Shown here piece by piece: positions 26,241 to 34,293 of a stretch of 55,380 nucleotides of DNA (positions are counted from its first letter, which is position 1; every line of letters starts with the position of its first letter). The stretch covers positions 1 to 55,380 of the IMG/VR virus record IMGVR_UViG_3300037339_000563. One strand, 5' to 3'. Made by a program: the position numbers and the translations under genes. The stretch comes from a virus. Below the pieces are notes generated by a model. It was given only the letters and a program-made list of their open reading frames with translations. It was not told the origin of the DNA and searched no databases.

Positions 26241-27509
26241 TCACCATTCCCCTGGCTTCTTTTTCACGAAGGTTCGCTCGATTATGTGGCGATCGGTCAT
26301 CTGATTCTGAATCGTCAAGAAGACTCGCTCACGGAAGCCAAGCAGAATCCCGATACTCGGTGCGTTCTCGGCTATTTTCCACTTTTTTTGTAGGTGTTCC
26401 CAGTTCTCGCAGCAGTACGACCAACCCCGCCTGATCAGGCCCTCATCGTCCTTGTAGAAGCCAACCAGGGTCTTCAGCTGATTGAACTCCTTGTTCCCCC
26501 ATGGGGCCATGATGATGTCCGGGAAGAAGCGCTCGTACTCCTGCTTGGCCCACCCGTAGAACCTGCCGCCTGACCGCCTCGCCTCCAGGCGCTCCAGGCG
26601 TTCTTGCTCCATGCGCTTCTTCCGCTCCTCCAGGGCGCCGGACTGAGCATCCGCAGCCTGGCGCTCGCGAACCTTCTTGCGTTGCCCCTGCGTCGCCCTA
26701 TCAGTCCTGGCGCGGGTCTGGACCTCAAGGTCGACAGCGAACTTCCGGTCGGCGTCTCGTGGGTCTGGCGTTTCCGGCCGAATTTCATCTTCGCCTAGAT
26801 CATGAGTAGGAGGAACGAGAGCCTCTAATACCTCACCAGTTGTCAGATCGTACTTCTCTCCGTTCTCCGAAATTCCGATCTTCCGGAACTTCGATTCGTC
26901 ACGAGCGGAGCGAGTGTCATCTACTTCTTTTTCATTTACCTTACCTTCATTTACTTTGACGGACATATTTGTCCGCTCAGGGGGGACAAATATGTCCGGT
27001 ACGGTAGGACAAATCTGTCCGGTATGGACGCCGTTTTTCCCTTTAGAATCAAGGGTGGACAAATCTGTCCTTGATGGACGATCCTTAGCATTGTCAATGC
27101 AATGTAGGCGCCTCAGAAGGTCTTCGTCCCGGTCGGACGACAGGATGTCTTTCCGGGACATTTTTAGAACGTCGCCATCGTATCGCTCAACCATGGACGT
27201 GATGGTCTTGAGGGTCGACTGAGACAGCCCACGGCTCTTACAGACGACGTAGCCGTTCTTCTGAAGGTTCGCCATGGCCCGCCCGATCGTCTTGTCGGAC
27301 GTGTCCAGGTCCTTGGCTAGCGTTGCATACGAAACGTGGTTGTTGCGCCCGCCAGAGGCTCGCAGCCGAAGGAGAGACAAGAGCCGAAACTCGCCGTCGC
27401 TCAGCCTCATATCCAAGATTTCAACGCCAAGGACATACGTTCTGACGACGTCAAAATGCCAGTCTTCGTTGACGACCTCGGATTTCTTGGTCTTGTCATC
27501 CTCATCCAT
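26241..27509 (-). CDS. replication initiator with winged-helix N-terminus
   Basis: 422 residues. The N-terminal ~115 residues form a winged-helix pattern (DGEFRLLSLLRLRA, VSYATLAKDLDTSDKTIGRAMANLQKNG with the recognition helix at DKTIGRAMA), as in phage initiators of the lambda O/RepA type. The middle is variable and carries four DNA iterons; the C-terminal ~120 residues contain an aromatic domain (FYGWAKQEYERFFPD) that may contact the loader. It has its own promoter, and the loader and helicase genes follow. Confidence 0.75.
   Translation of the reverse strand: MDEDDKTKKSEVVNEDWHFDVVRTYVLGVEILDMRLSDGEFRLLSLLRLRASGGRNNHVSYATLAKDLDTSDKTIGRAMANLQKNGYVVCKSRGLSQSTLKTITSMVERYDGDVLKMSRKDILSSDRDEDLLRRLHCIDNAKDRPSRTDLSTLDSKGKNGVHTGQICPTVPDIFVPPERTNMSVKVNEGKVNEKEVDDTRSARDESKFRKIGISENGEKYDLTTGEVLEALVPPTHDLGEDEIRPETPDPRDADRKFAVDLEVQTRARTDRATQGQRKKVRERQAADAQSGALEERKKRMEQERLERLEARRSGGRFYGWAKQEYERFFPDIIMAPWGNKEFNQLKTLVGFYKDDEGLIRRGWSYCCENWEHLQKKWKIAENAPSIGILLGFRERVFLTIQNQMTDRHIIERTFVKKKPGEW
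26916..27070. other. probable replication origin inside the initiator gene
   Basis: Four 14-bp palindromic iterons of form GGACANATNTGTCC (26961-26974, 26984-26997, 27007-27020, 27057-27070) start 23, 23 and 50 bp apart, i.e. on one helical face. Immediately beside them (26916-26960) is a T/A- and pyrimidine-rich tract that could unwind. The layout copies the lambda origin, which lies inside the O gene. Confidence 0.7.
26961..27070. repeat. four 14-bp palindromic iterons
   Basis: Copies: GGACATATTTGTCC, GGACAAATATGTCC and twice GGACAAATCTGTCC. Copies three and four are each followed by a similar ATGGACG half-site. They lie in the least conserved-looking part of the initiator reading frame. 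Confidence 0.85.
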
Positions 27510-27539
27510 CGGCGCGCTCCTCGTCTTAGTGGGTCGCGC

Positions 27540-27568
27540 AAACTATCGACCGGGTCTTTCAATGTCAA
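27540..27568 (-). promoter_or_regulatory. promoter of the initiator-loader-helicase operon
   Basis: Minus strand: TTGACA (27568-27563), 17-bp spacer, TAGTTT (27545-27540), 30 nt before the ATG at 27509. Confidence 0.7.
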
Positions 27569-27611
27569 CAAAACGAAGAATGGCGAGCGCTTGACCTATA
27601 GCGCTCGCCAT
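27566..27611 (-). terminator. intrinsic terminator after 27669-28277
   Basis: An 11-bp stem (27580-27590 with 27601-27611, ATGGCGAGCGC) is followed on the minus strand by TTCTTCGTTTTG. It overlaps the -35 of the next promoter. Confidence 0.7.
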
Positions 27612-27668
27612 CTGATAAACCACTACATCTAGTGGTTGACGCCATAGCGTCTCCGAAAAAAGATCACA

Positions 27669-28277
27669 CTACGGAATGAAGTCAGATCCTAGATCTCTGA
27701 TCAGAGATCTGACGAGCAGTGGATGAGGGTTCACGATGGACCTGCTCTTCTGTACATGCTCAAGAGCCTTGAACCACCCCATGCCATCGTACAGCATCAG
27801 GTACGCTAACACGGCCGTACTGCTCCTACTGACGCCGGCCGCACAATGCACCAGGACGGTCTTGCCAGCGCTCCTGGCCTGGTGGATGACCTCTGCGGCC
27901 TTCCTGAAGACGCCGACGTTCGTCAGTCGTCCGTCCTCGATGCCGATCTTAACAAGCTGAACCTTTGGGACGTCTAGCTTGTAATCACATTCGATAGCCA
28001 TGTTAAGAACGACGTCGATTTCCCTACCCAAGAAGTAGTTGTCGGTGACCGACGAATAGCTTCCAATCCAGATGCCAGGATGTACCAAATCCGGCCTCTC
28101 CATGACGATCATCGGCATAGTCAGGTTCTCCTCCAGCTTCGTCGTCCAGGCAATCTCATGAGCCATGATGACTTGCTTCATCATGGCAGGGAGGGACTTG
28201 AAGGTTTGCTGCTTCCATTCCGTGAAGTTGTCTGTGTAATCACGAAAAACGGAAGGGAAAGCAAGGAGGGCGGTCAT
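27669..28277 (-). CDS. dual-specificity protein phosphatase
   Basis: 202 residues from the ATG at 28277 (a TTG 7 codons upstream is possible). The signature LVHCAAGVSRSSTAVLAYLM contains the C-x5-R-S phosphate loop, and a DxxxxN-type segment upstream and a NPHPLLVRSL helix downstream fit the DUSP fold. It should remove phosphate from Tyr/Ser/Thr residues. With the kinase at 5426-7018 the phage has both halves of a reversible phosphorylation system. Confidence 0.85.
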   Translation of the reverse strand: MTALLAFPSVFRDYTDNFTEWKQQTFKSLPAMMKQVIMAHEIAWTTKLEENLTMPMIVMERPDLVHPGIWIGSYSSVTDNYFLGREIDVVLNMAIECDYKLDVPKVQLVKIGIEDGRLTNVGVFRKAAEVIHQARSAGKTVLVHCAAGVSRSSTAVLAYLMLYDGMGWFKALEHVQKSRSIVNPHPLLVRSLIRDLGSDFIP

Positions 28278-28301
28278 TCGGTCATCGACCTTTCTCAACC
28301 A

Positions 28302-28532
28302 TCAAACGTGAACAACCCAAATTGGCTGCTCGCAGGATTCGCAGGTGATTATATTGTAACGAACTCCACCGCGATACTCCGACTCGACTACCTTTATTTG
28401 CTTGATAACGCCGCCGTTACACCCAGGACAAAAAGAAGCATCTACAGGCTCGAACGTATCGATAACGAGGAGCTTCCTTTTGGTATACGGATGACGTACG
28501 TAATCCTGTTTAATCTGCTTCTTGGACGTCAT
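28302..28532 (-). CDS. zinc-ribbon protein
   Basis: 76 residues from the ATG at 28532 (longer frame to 28571 possible). FCPGCNGG and ITCESCEQ form a four-cysteine ribbon. Function unknown. Confidence 0.6.
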   Translation of the reverse strand: MTSKKQIKQDYVRHPYTKRKLLVIDTFEPVDASFCPGCNGGVIKQIKVVESEYRGGVRYNIITCESCEQPIWVVHV

Positions 28533-28567
28533 TAAGCTGCCTACACCGTGTATCGACGCAAGGCTCC

Positions 28568-28987
28568 TCAAGTCTTCATCCCCTTGGATATTCTGTTCAA
28601 AACATCCATCGCCTGCTTAACCCACTCTCTGTGAGCCATGCCGTCCGTCTTGGATCCTCTAATAATACCAGAGATGGCCGACTCGATTTGTTCTTTGCTC
28701 ACCGCAGACGACTGGCTTCTGATTTCGTTGACGGCGGCGTAATATTCAGCCTTGGTAGGCCAAAATCTGCCGCCACCATTTGCGATGGAAATCATTTCCT
28801 GGATGGCAGGGCGAGACTTATTTGATAGCACATGAAGATTAGCTCGGAGAAGGCCGACCCGCTCGTCAGTGATGAGCCAGAGGCCGCTCCTCTCGTTCAT
28901 CATCCCGCCGACGATAGTCATGGTTTCGCTGGATGCGTTAGGCGACACGAAGACCGGAACGTACCTCGGGACCACCTTTGGGTTCAA
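28568..28987 (-). CDS. hypothetical protein
   Basis: 139 residues, helical C-terminal two thirds, no motif recognised. Only 3 nt separate it from the RlpA-like gene upstream. Confidence 0.65.
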   Translation of the reverse strand: MNPKVVPRYVPVFVSPNASSETMTIVGGMMNERSGLWLITDERVGLLRANLHVLSNKSRPAIQEMISIANGGGRFWPTKAEYYAAVNEIRSQSSAVSKEQIESAISGIIRGSKTDGMAHREWVKQAMDVLNRISKGMKT

Positions 28988-28990
28988 GCA

Positions 28991-29650
28991 TCAGATAGAA
29001 GGCTTCCTATCTCTCTTGGCAAGATACCTCTGGAGATCCACGACCCGCTTAAGTCGCCACACCTTCACGGCTCCCCAGCCGGTGTGTCCCATGCCCTTGC
29101 TGACGGCCGGACTCATATCCAGGATGCCACGCCACCTACCAGTGCATCCGCCATCCGGGCACAGATCGTCAGGCGGAAGATCTGTCTCGCGAATCTTGAT
29201 GTACCAAGCGGCCTTCTTGGGAGAGATCATCACCTTGGAGCCGTCACTCGCGAAAACGCTTGCGCCGAACGGGCCGCGATCTCTGACCACACACCAGTTG
29301 CGCTGTCTGGTCTTCTGGTCTTCGACGATCAGGATGGTTCCACACGGGTACCATCGATGGGCGCAGGTATGTTCGGTCGCGTTGATCTTGTTGTGCGGGG
29401 CGCAGGCCGTGCCCCGCTGAGCGTAGATGTCGCCCGGCTCCCCATATCTGGTGGCAATGCCTTGCTCGTCTGTTGCTCCAGGAAGCCTGACGCTGGAGTC
29501 CAGGGCGACCACACTGGCATAGGAAACGGTATCTTCTGGAACTGGAGCCGGAACCGGGACTTCTGCGCCAGCCTTAGAGTATTGATACGTCCACAGAACG
29601 GGAGCGATTAGGAGAAAGATCTTCAGCACGAACATAAGTCCTCTTGTCAT
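28991..29650 (-). CDS. RlpA-like double-psi beta-barrel protein with N-terminal membrane anchor
   Basis: 219 residues. A hydrophobic segment at about 6-22 is a signal anchor. The barrel shows GIATRYGEPGD, PCGTILIV, CVVRDRGPFG and ILDMSPAVSKGMG, the RlpA/expansin pattern including the late Asp in LDMS. RlpA-type proteins bind or cleave denuded peptidoglycan, so a role at the cell wall in entry or lysis is inferred. Four or more cysteines suggest disulfides outside the cytoplasm. Confidence 0.75.
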   Translation of the reverse strand: MTRGLMFVLKIFLLIAPVLWTYQYSKAGAEVPVPAPVPEDTVSYASVVALDSSVRLPGATDEQGIATRYGEPGDIYAQRGTACAPHNKINATEHTCAHRWYPCGTILIVEDQKTRQRNWCVVRDRGPFGASVFASDGSKVMISPKKAAWYIKIRETDLPPDDLCPDGGCTGRWRGILDMSPAVSKGMGHTGWGAVKVWRLKRVVDLQRYLAKRDRKPSI

Positions 29651-29935
29651 CTATGGACGTCTGAGCGTTCTTCTGTCTCCGAGAACCCACTCCAGGGCAG
29701 TCATAAGTCCCTTTTCAAATTCAGACGTTCCGTTTTCTTTGGAAAGACGCATGGCCTCGTACCGAACCTCCGCCGTTGAGGGTCGAGTCACTCTGCCATT
29801 AGACTCTCTAGCCATTTGGCGCGCTTCCAGATCGGTGGGTGCCTCAGACCGCCCTTCTACATCATTTTGAATAGAATTGTCGGCCGTCTTTGTAAGCACT
29901 GCAGTCTTTTCAGACTTCTTATTGATAGTAGGCAT
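29651..29935 (-). CDS. hypothetical protein
   Basis: 94 residues, charged and likely disordered N-terminal half, helical C-terminus. Abuts the RlpA-like gene. Not recognised. Confidence 0.6.
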   Translation of the reverse strand: MPTINKKSEKTAVLTKTADNSIQNDVEGRSEAPTDLEARQMARESNGRVTRPSTAEVRYEAMRLSKENGTSEFEKGLMTALEWVLGDRRTLRRP

Positions 29936-29952
29936 TTACATCTCCGAGGATT

Positions 29953-30195
29953 CTATTCGTCTTCATATCCGCGCCGCTCCCTCATCACCTTCTTGACCAA
30001 GTCGCAGTAGTCGAAGAACTTGCACTCGTGACACGAATTGACGCCCTTTATCTCCCGGCATTTCGTGACCTGGAGCTGCCTTACTCTTCTCTCGAAGATA
30101 TCGGTTCCGGCCTCGTACCCCTCAAGAACAGCCAGCCTCTTGAGCCCACCGATGACCGTGTTGTCCTCGTCGTCATCTGGCGGCATTTTTGGCAC
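29953..30195 (-). CDS. small cysteine-cluster protein
   Basis: 80 residues; CHECKFFDYC plus an earlier Cys forms a probable metal site. Overlaps the upstream gene by 23 nt. Function unknown. Confidence 0.65.
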   Translation of the reverse strand: MPKMPPDDDEDNTVIGGLKRLAVLEGYEAGTDIFERRVRQLQVTKCREIKGVNSCHECKFFDYCDLVKKVMRERRGYEDE

Positions 30196-30463
30196 TCAGC
30201 TCTGCAAATACATCGTCTGGCGACTCAAGGGAACGCACAAAACATCCAAGGTGCATCACTCCCCAGACCGACTCAGCCTTGAATTTTTCTATCTTGGTCC
30301 TCGGTCGTCCGGGTTTCCTCTTTCCGTCAACGACCTGGCTCTGCAGAAACTTGCCGACGCGAACCTCAACGGCGCGGTCCCCCGGATAGCGAGACGACCT
30401 ATACTTGCCTATTGGGCGTCCGCATCCGGCGCAGACGATATCTTCTGGAGCAATCTTAGGCAC
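30173..30463 (-). CDS. zinc-binding protein
   Basis: 96 residues from a GTG at 30463 that overlaps the GHKL ATPase stop by 8 nt and has an AAGGGT/GGGA-type site; a frame back to 30544 would overlap much more. CAGC near the start and HLGC later suggest a zinc site. Function unknown. Confidence 0.55.
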   Translation of the reverse strand: MPKIAPEDIVCAGCGRPIGKYRSSRYPGDRAVEVRVGKFLQSQVVDGKRKPGRPRTKIEKFKAESVWGVMHLGCFVRSLESPDDVFAELSAKNAAR

Positions 30464-31793
30464 TCCCAGACCCTTCCGTGAGCAACGCCGCCACGCCGTT
30501 AGCGTAGATCGTGTGCATTTGCTCGACATGATCATGTGTAGCATCGGCGCCGACTTCGTGGGCTACCTCCTCTACCATCGTCTTCAGGGCCTCCTCGAAG
30601 GACCCCAAGGTGTTGCGGCTGATGTAGATCTTATTGTCTTTGCGCATGCCCATCACCGACGGGCTGTTGAACTCGACGATCGTGATGTCCTTGGCTAACT
30701 CCATGCCGGAGCGCTTGACAGCCTTAGATACGAATTCCATCGCCATCAAGAAGTTCTTCGTCTCCTTAGGGTCTAGGCTGACGGTCGTATGTTCCTGCTT
30801 GATCTCCTCGCCAAGCTCACGCTTGACCTGCTCGATCGTCCCGACCTCGCGCTCTAAGATGGCCCGCAGCGGCTCTGCGTCGACAACGGCGGCGTGGCGA
30901 CCGTAGAATTCGATCTCGCGCGCCTCGCTGGCGGTACGGACGGGAATGGCCTTCTCGCCGAACTTATCCTTGAAGCGGTCCGCAACCTGCTTCCGGGTGT
31001 TCATGCCAACGCACCAGTCGTAGCGGAAGTGCTCCACGTCGGGCGCGTCGTCGGCCAACATGGCGTCGACCTTCTCGCAGTACTCGCGCGTGGAGCGCAT
31101 GTAGAGCGCCTCCCAAATCTTCGCCGATAGCGTATGAGCTTCCCAGTGCTCCATCAGGCGCCGGTCGCGATCGAGCTTGGCGTCATTAGGGCGGAAGTTG
31201 TATCCGTGGCGGAATTTGTTAATGCGACACACCTCGATGCCGTCGACGAAGATATGGCCAACCCCGTCCAGAATCACAGAGCCCACCGGAGACTCGATGA
31301 CCGTCTGGCCATCCGCGTCGATGAAGAGGAACTTGCGCTTGATCGAATCCCACTCCCCCTGGTCGACCCCAGTGATGTCGACGACGATTTCGTTGATGTT
31401 CTTGCGACCCTTGTCGATGTCGAACACCAGAATGCGAGCGTCGAACTGCTTCGAATGCTCGATGGCGGGAATCCAAACCTCTTCGCCGGTCCGAATCTTG
31501 ACGCCCTTGCCGAGACGGCAGAGAACCAGTGAGCCAATCTTGTAGCCCTCGCCCTGCTGGCCCAGCATATCGTTGCGTCCACGCTTCGACGTCTCACCAA
31601 GGAGCAGCGTCTTGTGCTCTAGCGTCGCGCCAATCGTCTTGACGCGAATCGTGTTGGCATCGGCCAGATAGACCGCGTCGAATGTGCAGCCGACTCTGGT
31701 GGCATCCTGGCCGTTCTGCATGAACTCACGAACGCCCTCGAACAGGCCCCAGGTCGGGCAGTAATCTTCTTTGATGGTCAGCGGAATCTTCAA
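30456..31793 (-). CDS. GHKL ATPase with zincin-like C-terminus
   Basis: 445 residues from a TTG at 31793 with a GGAGG site 5 nt upstream; a longer frame to 31859 would run through a terminator and promoter. The N-terminal GHKL fold has REFMQNGQDA (N box) and LGQQGEGYKIG (G-box lid). A helical middle leads to VEEVAHEVGADATHDHVEQMH, resembling an HExxH zinc-protease helix. Phage proteins pairing these modules are known to me only as uncharacterised. It could be an ATP-switched effector acting on a host protein (inference). Confidence 0.7.
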   Translation of the reverse strand: MKIPLTIKEDYCPTWGLFEGVREFMQNGQDATRVGCTFDAVYLADANTIRVKTIGATLEHKTLLLGETSKRGRNDMLGQQGEGYKIGSLVLCRLGKGVKIRTGEEVWIPAIEHSKQFDARILVFDIDKGRKNINEIVVDITGVDQGEWDSIKRKFLFIDADGQTVIESPVGSVILDGVGHIFVDGIEVCRINKFRHGYNFRPNDAKLDRDRRLMEHWEAHTLSAKIWEALYMRSTREYCEKVDAMLADDAPDVEHFRYDWCVGMNTRKQVADRFKDKFGEKAIPVRTASEAREIEFYGRHAAVVDAEPLRAILEREVGTIEQVKRELGEEIKQEHTTVSLDPKETKNFLMAMEFVSKAVKRSGMELAKDITIVEFNSPSVMGMRKDNKIYISRNTLGSFEEALKTMVEEVAHEVGADATHDHVEQMHTIYANGVAALLTEGSGSA

Positions 31794-31802
31794 GCGGCCT
31801 CC

Positions 31803-31831
31803 GGTATATAGGTCAACCCATTGATTGTCAA
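31803..31831 (-). promoter_or_regulatory. promoter of the GHKL ATPase gene
   Basis: Minus strand: TTGACA (31831-31826), 17-bp spacer, TATACC (31808-31803). The -10 ends 9 nt before the TTG start. Confidence 0.6.
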
Positions 31832-31864
31832 AGTAAAGGGGATGGCACACCTGTGCCATCCCCT
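31822..31864 (-). terminator. intrinsic terminator after 31890-32099
   Basis: A 12-bp stem (AGGGGATGGCAC arm 31837-31848 with 31853-31864) is followed on the minus strand by TTTACTTTG. It ends the unit upstream of the GHKL gene and overlaps that gene's -35. Confidence 0.75.
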
Positions 31865-31889
31865 GGGTTGCTGGTCGCGATCGGCGTTT

Positions 31890-32099
31890 CTATGGATTGT
31901 CCTCATGCGTATTCTCGATGAAAGCGACCGCAGCCGCGCGTAAGGCCTTCCTGGCCCCGTCACGGAACCTATCCCGCATCACCGGAATCGCATCTTCCCA
32001 GGACCTCCCAGGGAACTGCCATGTCATCCAGGCTTTCGCGGCGGCCTCTACCTGTCTGTCCGTGGGTTCCGGAATGCCCATAGTTGGGTCACGCAACAT
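31890..32099 (-). CDS. small hypothetical protein
   Basis: 69 residues, helical with one Trp-rich segment (AWMTWQFPGRSWED). Not recognised. An ATG seven codons in is an alternative start. Confidence 0.6.
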   Translation of the reverse strand: MLRDPTMGIPEPTDRQVEAAAKAWMTWQFPGRSWEDAIPVMRDRFRDGARKALRAAAVAFIENTHEDNP

Positions 32100-32155
32100 G
32101 ACGATACTGATGCCTGGAGGACGGCCAATTGTCCAGGCTCCTTAACTACGTACAG

Positions 32156-32605
32156 CTACTCGTCATCCGCCCCAGACGGAGAGGTGCCAGACTCCTTCTC
32201 GCTGTTATGGGCCTCGTCCAGAAGACGGTTGATCAGCTCGTTGCGAGCAGTCAGGTCCATTCCACGGGGGAAGAGCATGACGTCTTCGAGTTCCTCTTCA
32301 CCCTCGCGTACGACATCGCCGATGGTAATCGTGTAAACCTTCTTCATGTTGTACGGGATAGCCGACAGCTCACCGTGCTCCATGCAGTGGAACGACTCGA
32401 CGCCCTCGGCATTCGCATGACAGAGAGTAGAGTGCTCAGGGCCTTCCTTCTCGACGCAGAGCACGCAGCCGACCTTCTCCTTGCGCCACAGCTTGCCCTC
32501 CCAGAGGTGGACGGCATTGGAATCTAGCTTCCAGTTCTTCGACGGGATTCCGTCTAGCTCGATGATCTTGGTTGGTCCGGTCATTTTGAGAACTGCGTTA
32601 GCCAT
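32156..32605 (-). CDS. hypothetical Cys/His-containing protein
   Basis: 149 residues. CVLC and C-HAN/FHCMEHG could hold zinc in the middle; the C-terminus is acidic. Not recognised. A promoter -10 ends 6 nt before the ATG, so the mRNA is expected to be leaderless. Confidence 0.7.
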   Translation of the reverse strand: MANAVLKMTGPTKIIELDGIPSKNWKLDSNAVHLWEGKLWRKEKVGCVLCVEKEGPEHSTLCHANAEGVESFHCMEHGELSAIPYNMKKVYTITIGDVVREGEEELEDVMLFPRGMDLTARNELINRLLDEAHNSEKESGTSPSGADDE

Positions 32606-32611
32606 GACCTA

Positions 32612-32640
32612 AGACTAATAGGCCATGGATGCATTGTCAA
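32612..32640 (-). promoter_or_regulatory. promoter of 32156-32605
   Basis: Minus strand: TTGACA (32640-32635), 17-bp spacer, TAGTCT (32617-32612), then 6 nt to the ATG. Confidence 0.7.
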
Positions 32641-32665
32641 GGTATGCGCCTGCCGACGGACTGAT

Positions 32666-32989
32666 TTAGTCCGAACCGCTAAACGGTGCTCCGTTCAGCT
32701 CAGCCTTGAGGCAGTCGCTGACTTTGAATTTGATAACGCACCGATCGGATATAGTTAACTCCGCCCCGGTCTGTGGATTTCTCCCCTTCCGTGCCTTCTT
32801 TTCGCTGGTCGAGAACTTCCCGAACCCGGAAATCTTGACCTCCTCCTTCTTTACTAGGGAATCCTTGATGCCGAGGATGATGCTCTCGACGATATCGTTG
32901 GCCTTCTTGGTCGATGCCGAAGGAATAACCTCGCCAATCCTGTCGGCGAGCACGGCCTTCGTTACGCTGTCGGTTTTTTCTTCTTCCAT
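32666..32989 (-). CDS. HU/IHF-family DNA-bending protein, subunit 1
   Basis: 107 residues. VKISGFGKFSTSEKKARKGRNPQTGAEL (given in parts: VKISGFGKFS, then ARKGRNPQTG) is the HU/IHF beta-arm signature with the intercalating Pro. It has a longer N-terminus and C-terminus than usual. It lies 11 nt after a second family member, so the pair may form a heterodimer like IHF-alpha/beta. Confidence 0.9.
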   Translation of the reverse strand: MEEEKTDSVTKAVLADRIGEVIPSASTKKANDIVESIILGIKDSLVKKEEVKISGFGKFSTSEKKARKGRNPQTGAELTISDRCVIKFKVSDCLKAELNGAPFSGSD

Positions 32990-33000
32990 TGAAATTCTCC

Positions 33001-33276
33001 TTATCCGTTAACTGCTTCGCGCAGTTCTTTGCCGACCTTGAAGAACGGCAGCTTCTTGGGTGCAACGTTGACCGTTTCTCCGGTACGTGGATTCCTGCCC
33101 ATGTACCCATCGTACTCCCTGACCGAGAACGATCCGAACCCGCGAAGTTCAACACGCCGATTCTCTTTCAGAGCAGACGTCATCGTGTCGAAGAAGGCGT
33201 TCACCGCTTCTTCTGCCTCCGGGTATGAAATCTCAGTCTTCACGGAAACCCATCGTATCAAGTCAGATTTAGTCAT
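33001..33276 (-). CDS. HU/IHF-family DNA-bending protein, subunit 2
   Basis: 91 residues, normal family length. MTKSDLIRWVS start, VELRGFGSFSVRE and YMGRNPRTGE are typical of IHF-beta-like proteins. Bends DNA; may shape the origin, packaging site or the virion DNA. Confidence 0.9.
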   Translation of the reverse strand: MTKSDLIRWVSVKTEISYPEAEEAVNAFFDTMTSALKENRRVELRGFGSFSVREYDGYMGRNPRTGETVNVAPKKLPFFKVGKELREAVNG

Positions 33277-33289
33277 CGCTGTCCTCTCA

Positions 33290-33910
33290 TCAGATAAAGC
33301 TCATTTGGCCATTATTCACGAAGCTCAATACATTATCAGGGAGTGCCTTGACCGCCCTGGCGCCATCCCTGGCGACCGATCCGGACCGGTGTACATCCTT
33401 AAATTTTACGTTCTCGATCGCCAACTCACCGCTGACCTCTACGATCTCACCGTCGAGAACATATATTGTACATGGTGACGCCGGCTTCTCTCCTGAGACA
33501 AAACCAAGCCCCGCTGCCGAAACGTAATGCGTAAGCCGCGCCCCGTCCATGAACGAGCTTAGGAGGCCAAGCGTCATCGCACGATGGACGACAACTGCAT
33601 CAACCTCGACGCATCGCTCGTGCTCAACGGTCGACAACCCCGACTTCGGGTGGTCCTCATTTACCAAAACGACAGTCTTCGAGACCTTCATTTTCTGAGC
33701 GACCCTGATCAAAGCGTCGACGATCTTCTCATCGAGAGTAAACGATGACTCCTTGGCGAGCTTCCGATGACACGCTGGGCACTCGCGGAGATGCCTGCGA
33801 GCTTCGCGATCCATAGATACAACGCGGACAGACGGGCGCTTCGAAAGCGCCTCCACAATGCCGTCGTATTTGTCGACATCAACATCAAGTATCAGGGTGC
33901 GGCTGGACAT
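33290..33910 (-). CDS. hypothetical protein with CxxC-H site
   Basis: 206 residues. An alpha/beta N-terminus is interrupted by HLRECPACHRKL, a possible zinc site near 42-53. Not recognised. It overlaps the membrane-protein stop by one base. Confidence 0.65.
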   Translation of the reverse strand: MSSRTLILDVDVDKYDGIVEALSKRPSVRVVSMDREARRHLRECPACHRKLAKESSFTLDEKIVDALIRVAQKMKVSKTVVLVNEDHPKSGLSTVEHERCVEVDAVVVHRAMTLGLLSSFMDGARLTHYVSAAGLGFVSGEKPASPCTIYVLDGEIVEVSGELAIENVKFKDVHRSGSVARDGARAVKALPDNVLSFVNNGQMSFI

Positions 33911-34182
33911 CAGTTCCGCGCACTACGCCGGCTGGGGGGCTCGTCGTCATCATCCTGGATGACCGGAGATGGCTTCGGCGTGGCAGACTGCTCGGCTCCC
34001 GTCAGGATTTTCCTAAGTTCTATCGTGCCCGGAATGTTTGATACGCCGGTTAAGATCAGCATCAGGAGGACGAAGATCATCCCAGCGCCGACGTACCGAG
34101 TCCACACGGGACCCTCTCCGGATAGGCCGATCGTCGAAACGACCAACAGCCCAGCCATGGCCAGTGTCAGGAGCGCCTTCAT
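33910..34182 (-). CDS. small two-helix membrane protein (holin candidate)
   Basis: 90 residues from the ATG at 34182. Two hydrophobic segments (about 3-20 and 31-47) flank a short loop, and the C-terminal third is charged and Pro-rich. The topology fits a holin or an inner-membrane accessory protein; no lysis gene is adjacent except the RlpA-like protein 4 kb away. The promoter -10 ends 7 nt before the ATG, so the message is likely leaderless. Confidence 0.6.
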   Translation of the reverse strand: MKALLTLAMAGLLVVSTIGLSGEGPVWTRYVGAGMIFVLLMLILTGVSNIPGTIELRKILTGAEQSATPKPSPVIQDDDDEPPSRRSARN

Positions 34183-34189
34183 TGCGCCC

Positions 34190-34218
34190 AACCTATCTAG
34201 GCAAGATCCAATTGTCTA
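34190..34218 (-). promoter_or_regulatory. promoter of the membrane-protein gene
   Basis: Minus strand: TAGACA (34218-34213), 17-bp spacer, TAGGTT (34195-34190), then 7 nt to the ATG at 34182. Confidence 0.6.
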
Positions 34219-34227
34219 CAGACATTG

Positions 34228-34273
34228 TCGAAAACAAAAAAGGCCAGCAAGCCTATCTCAAGGCTTACTGGCC
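34228..34273 (-). terminator. strong intrinsic terminator after 34294-34623
   Basis: A 12-bp stem (GGCCAGCAAGCC 34242-34253 with 34262-34273) is followed on the minus strand by TTTTTTGTTTT. Confidence 0.85.
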
Positions 34274-34293
34274 GGATCGCGCCGATCGGATGT

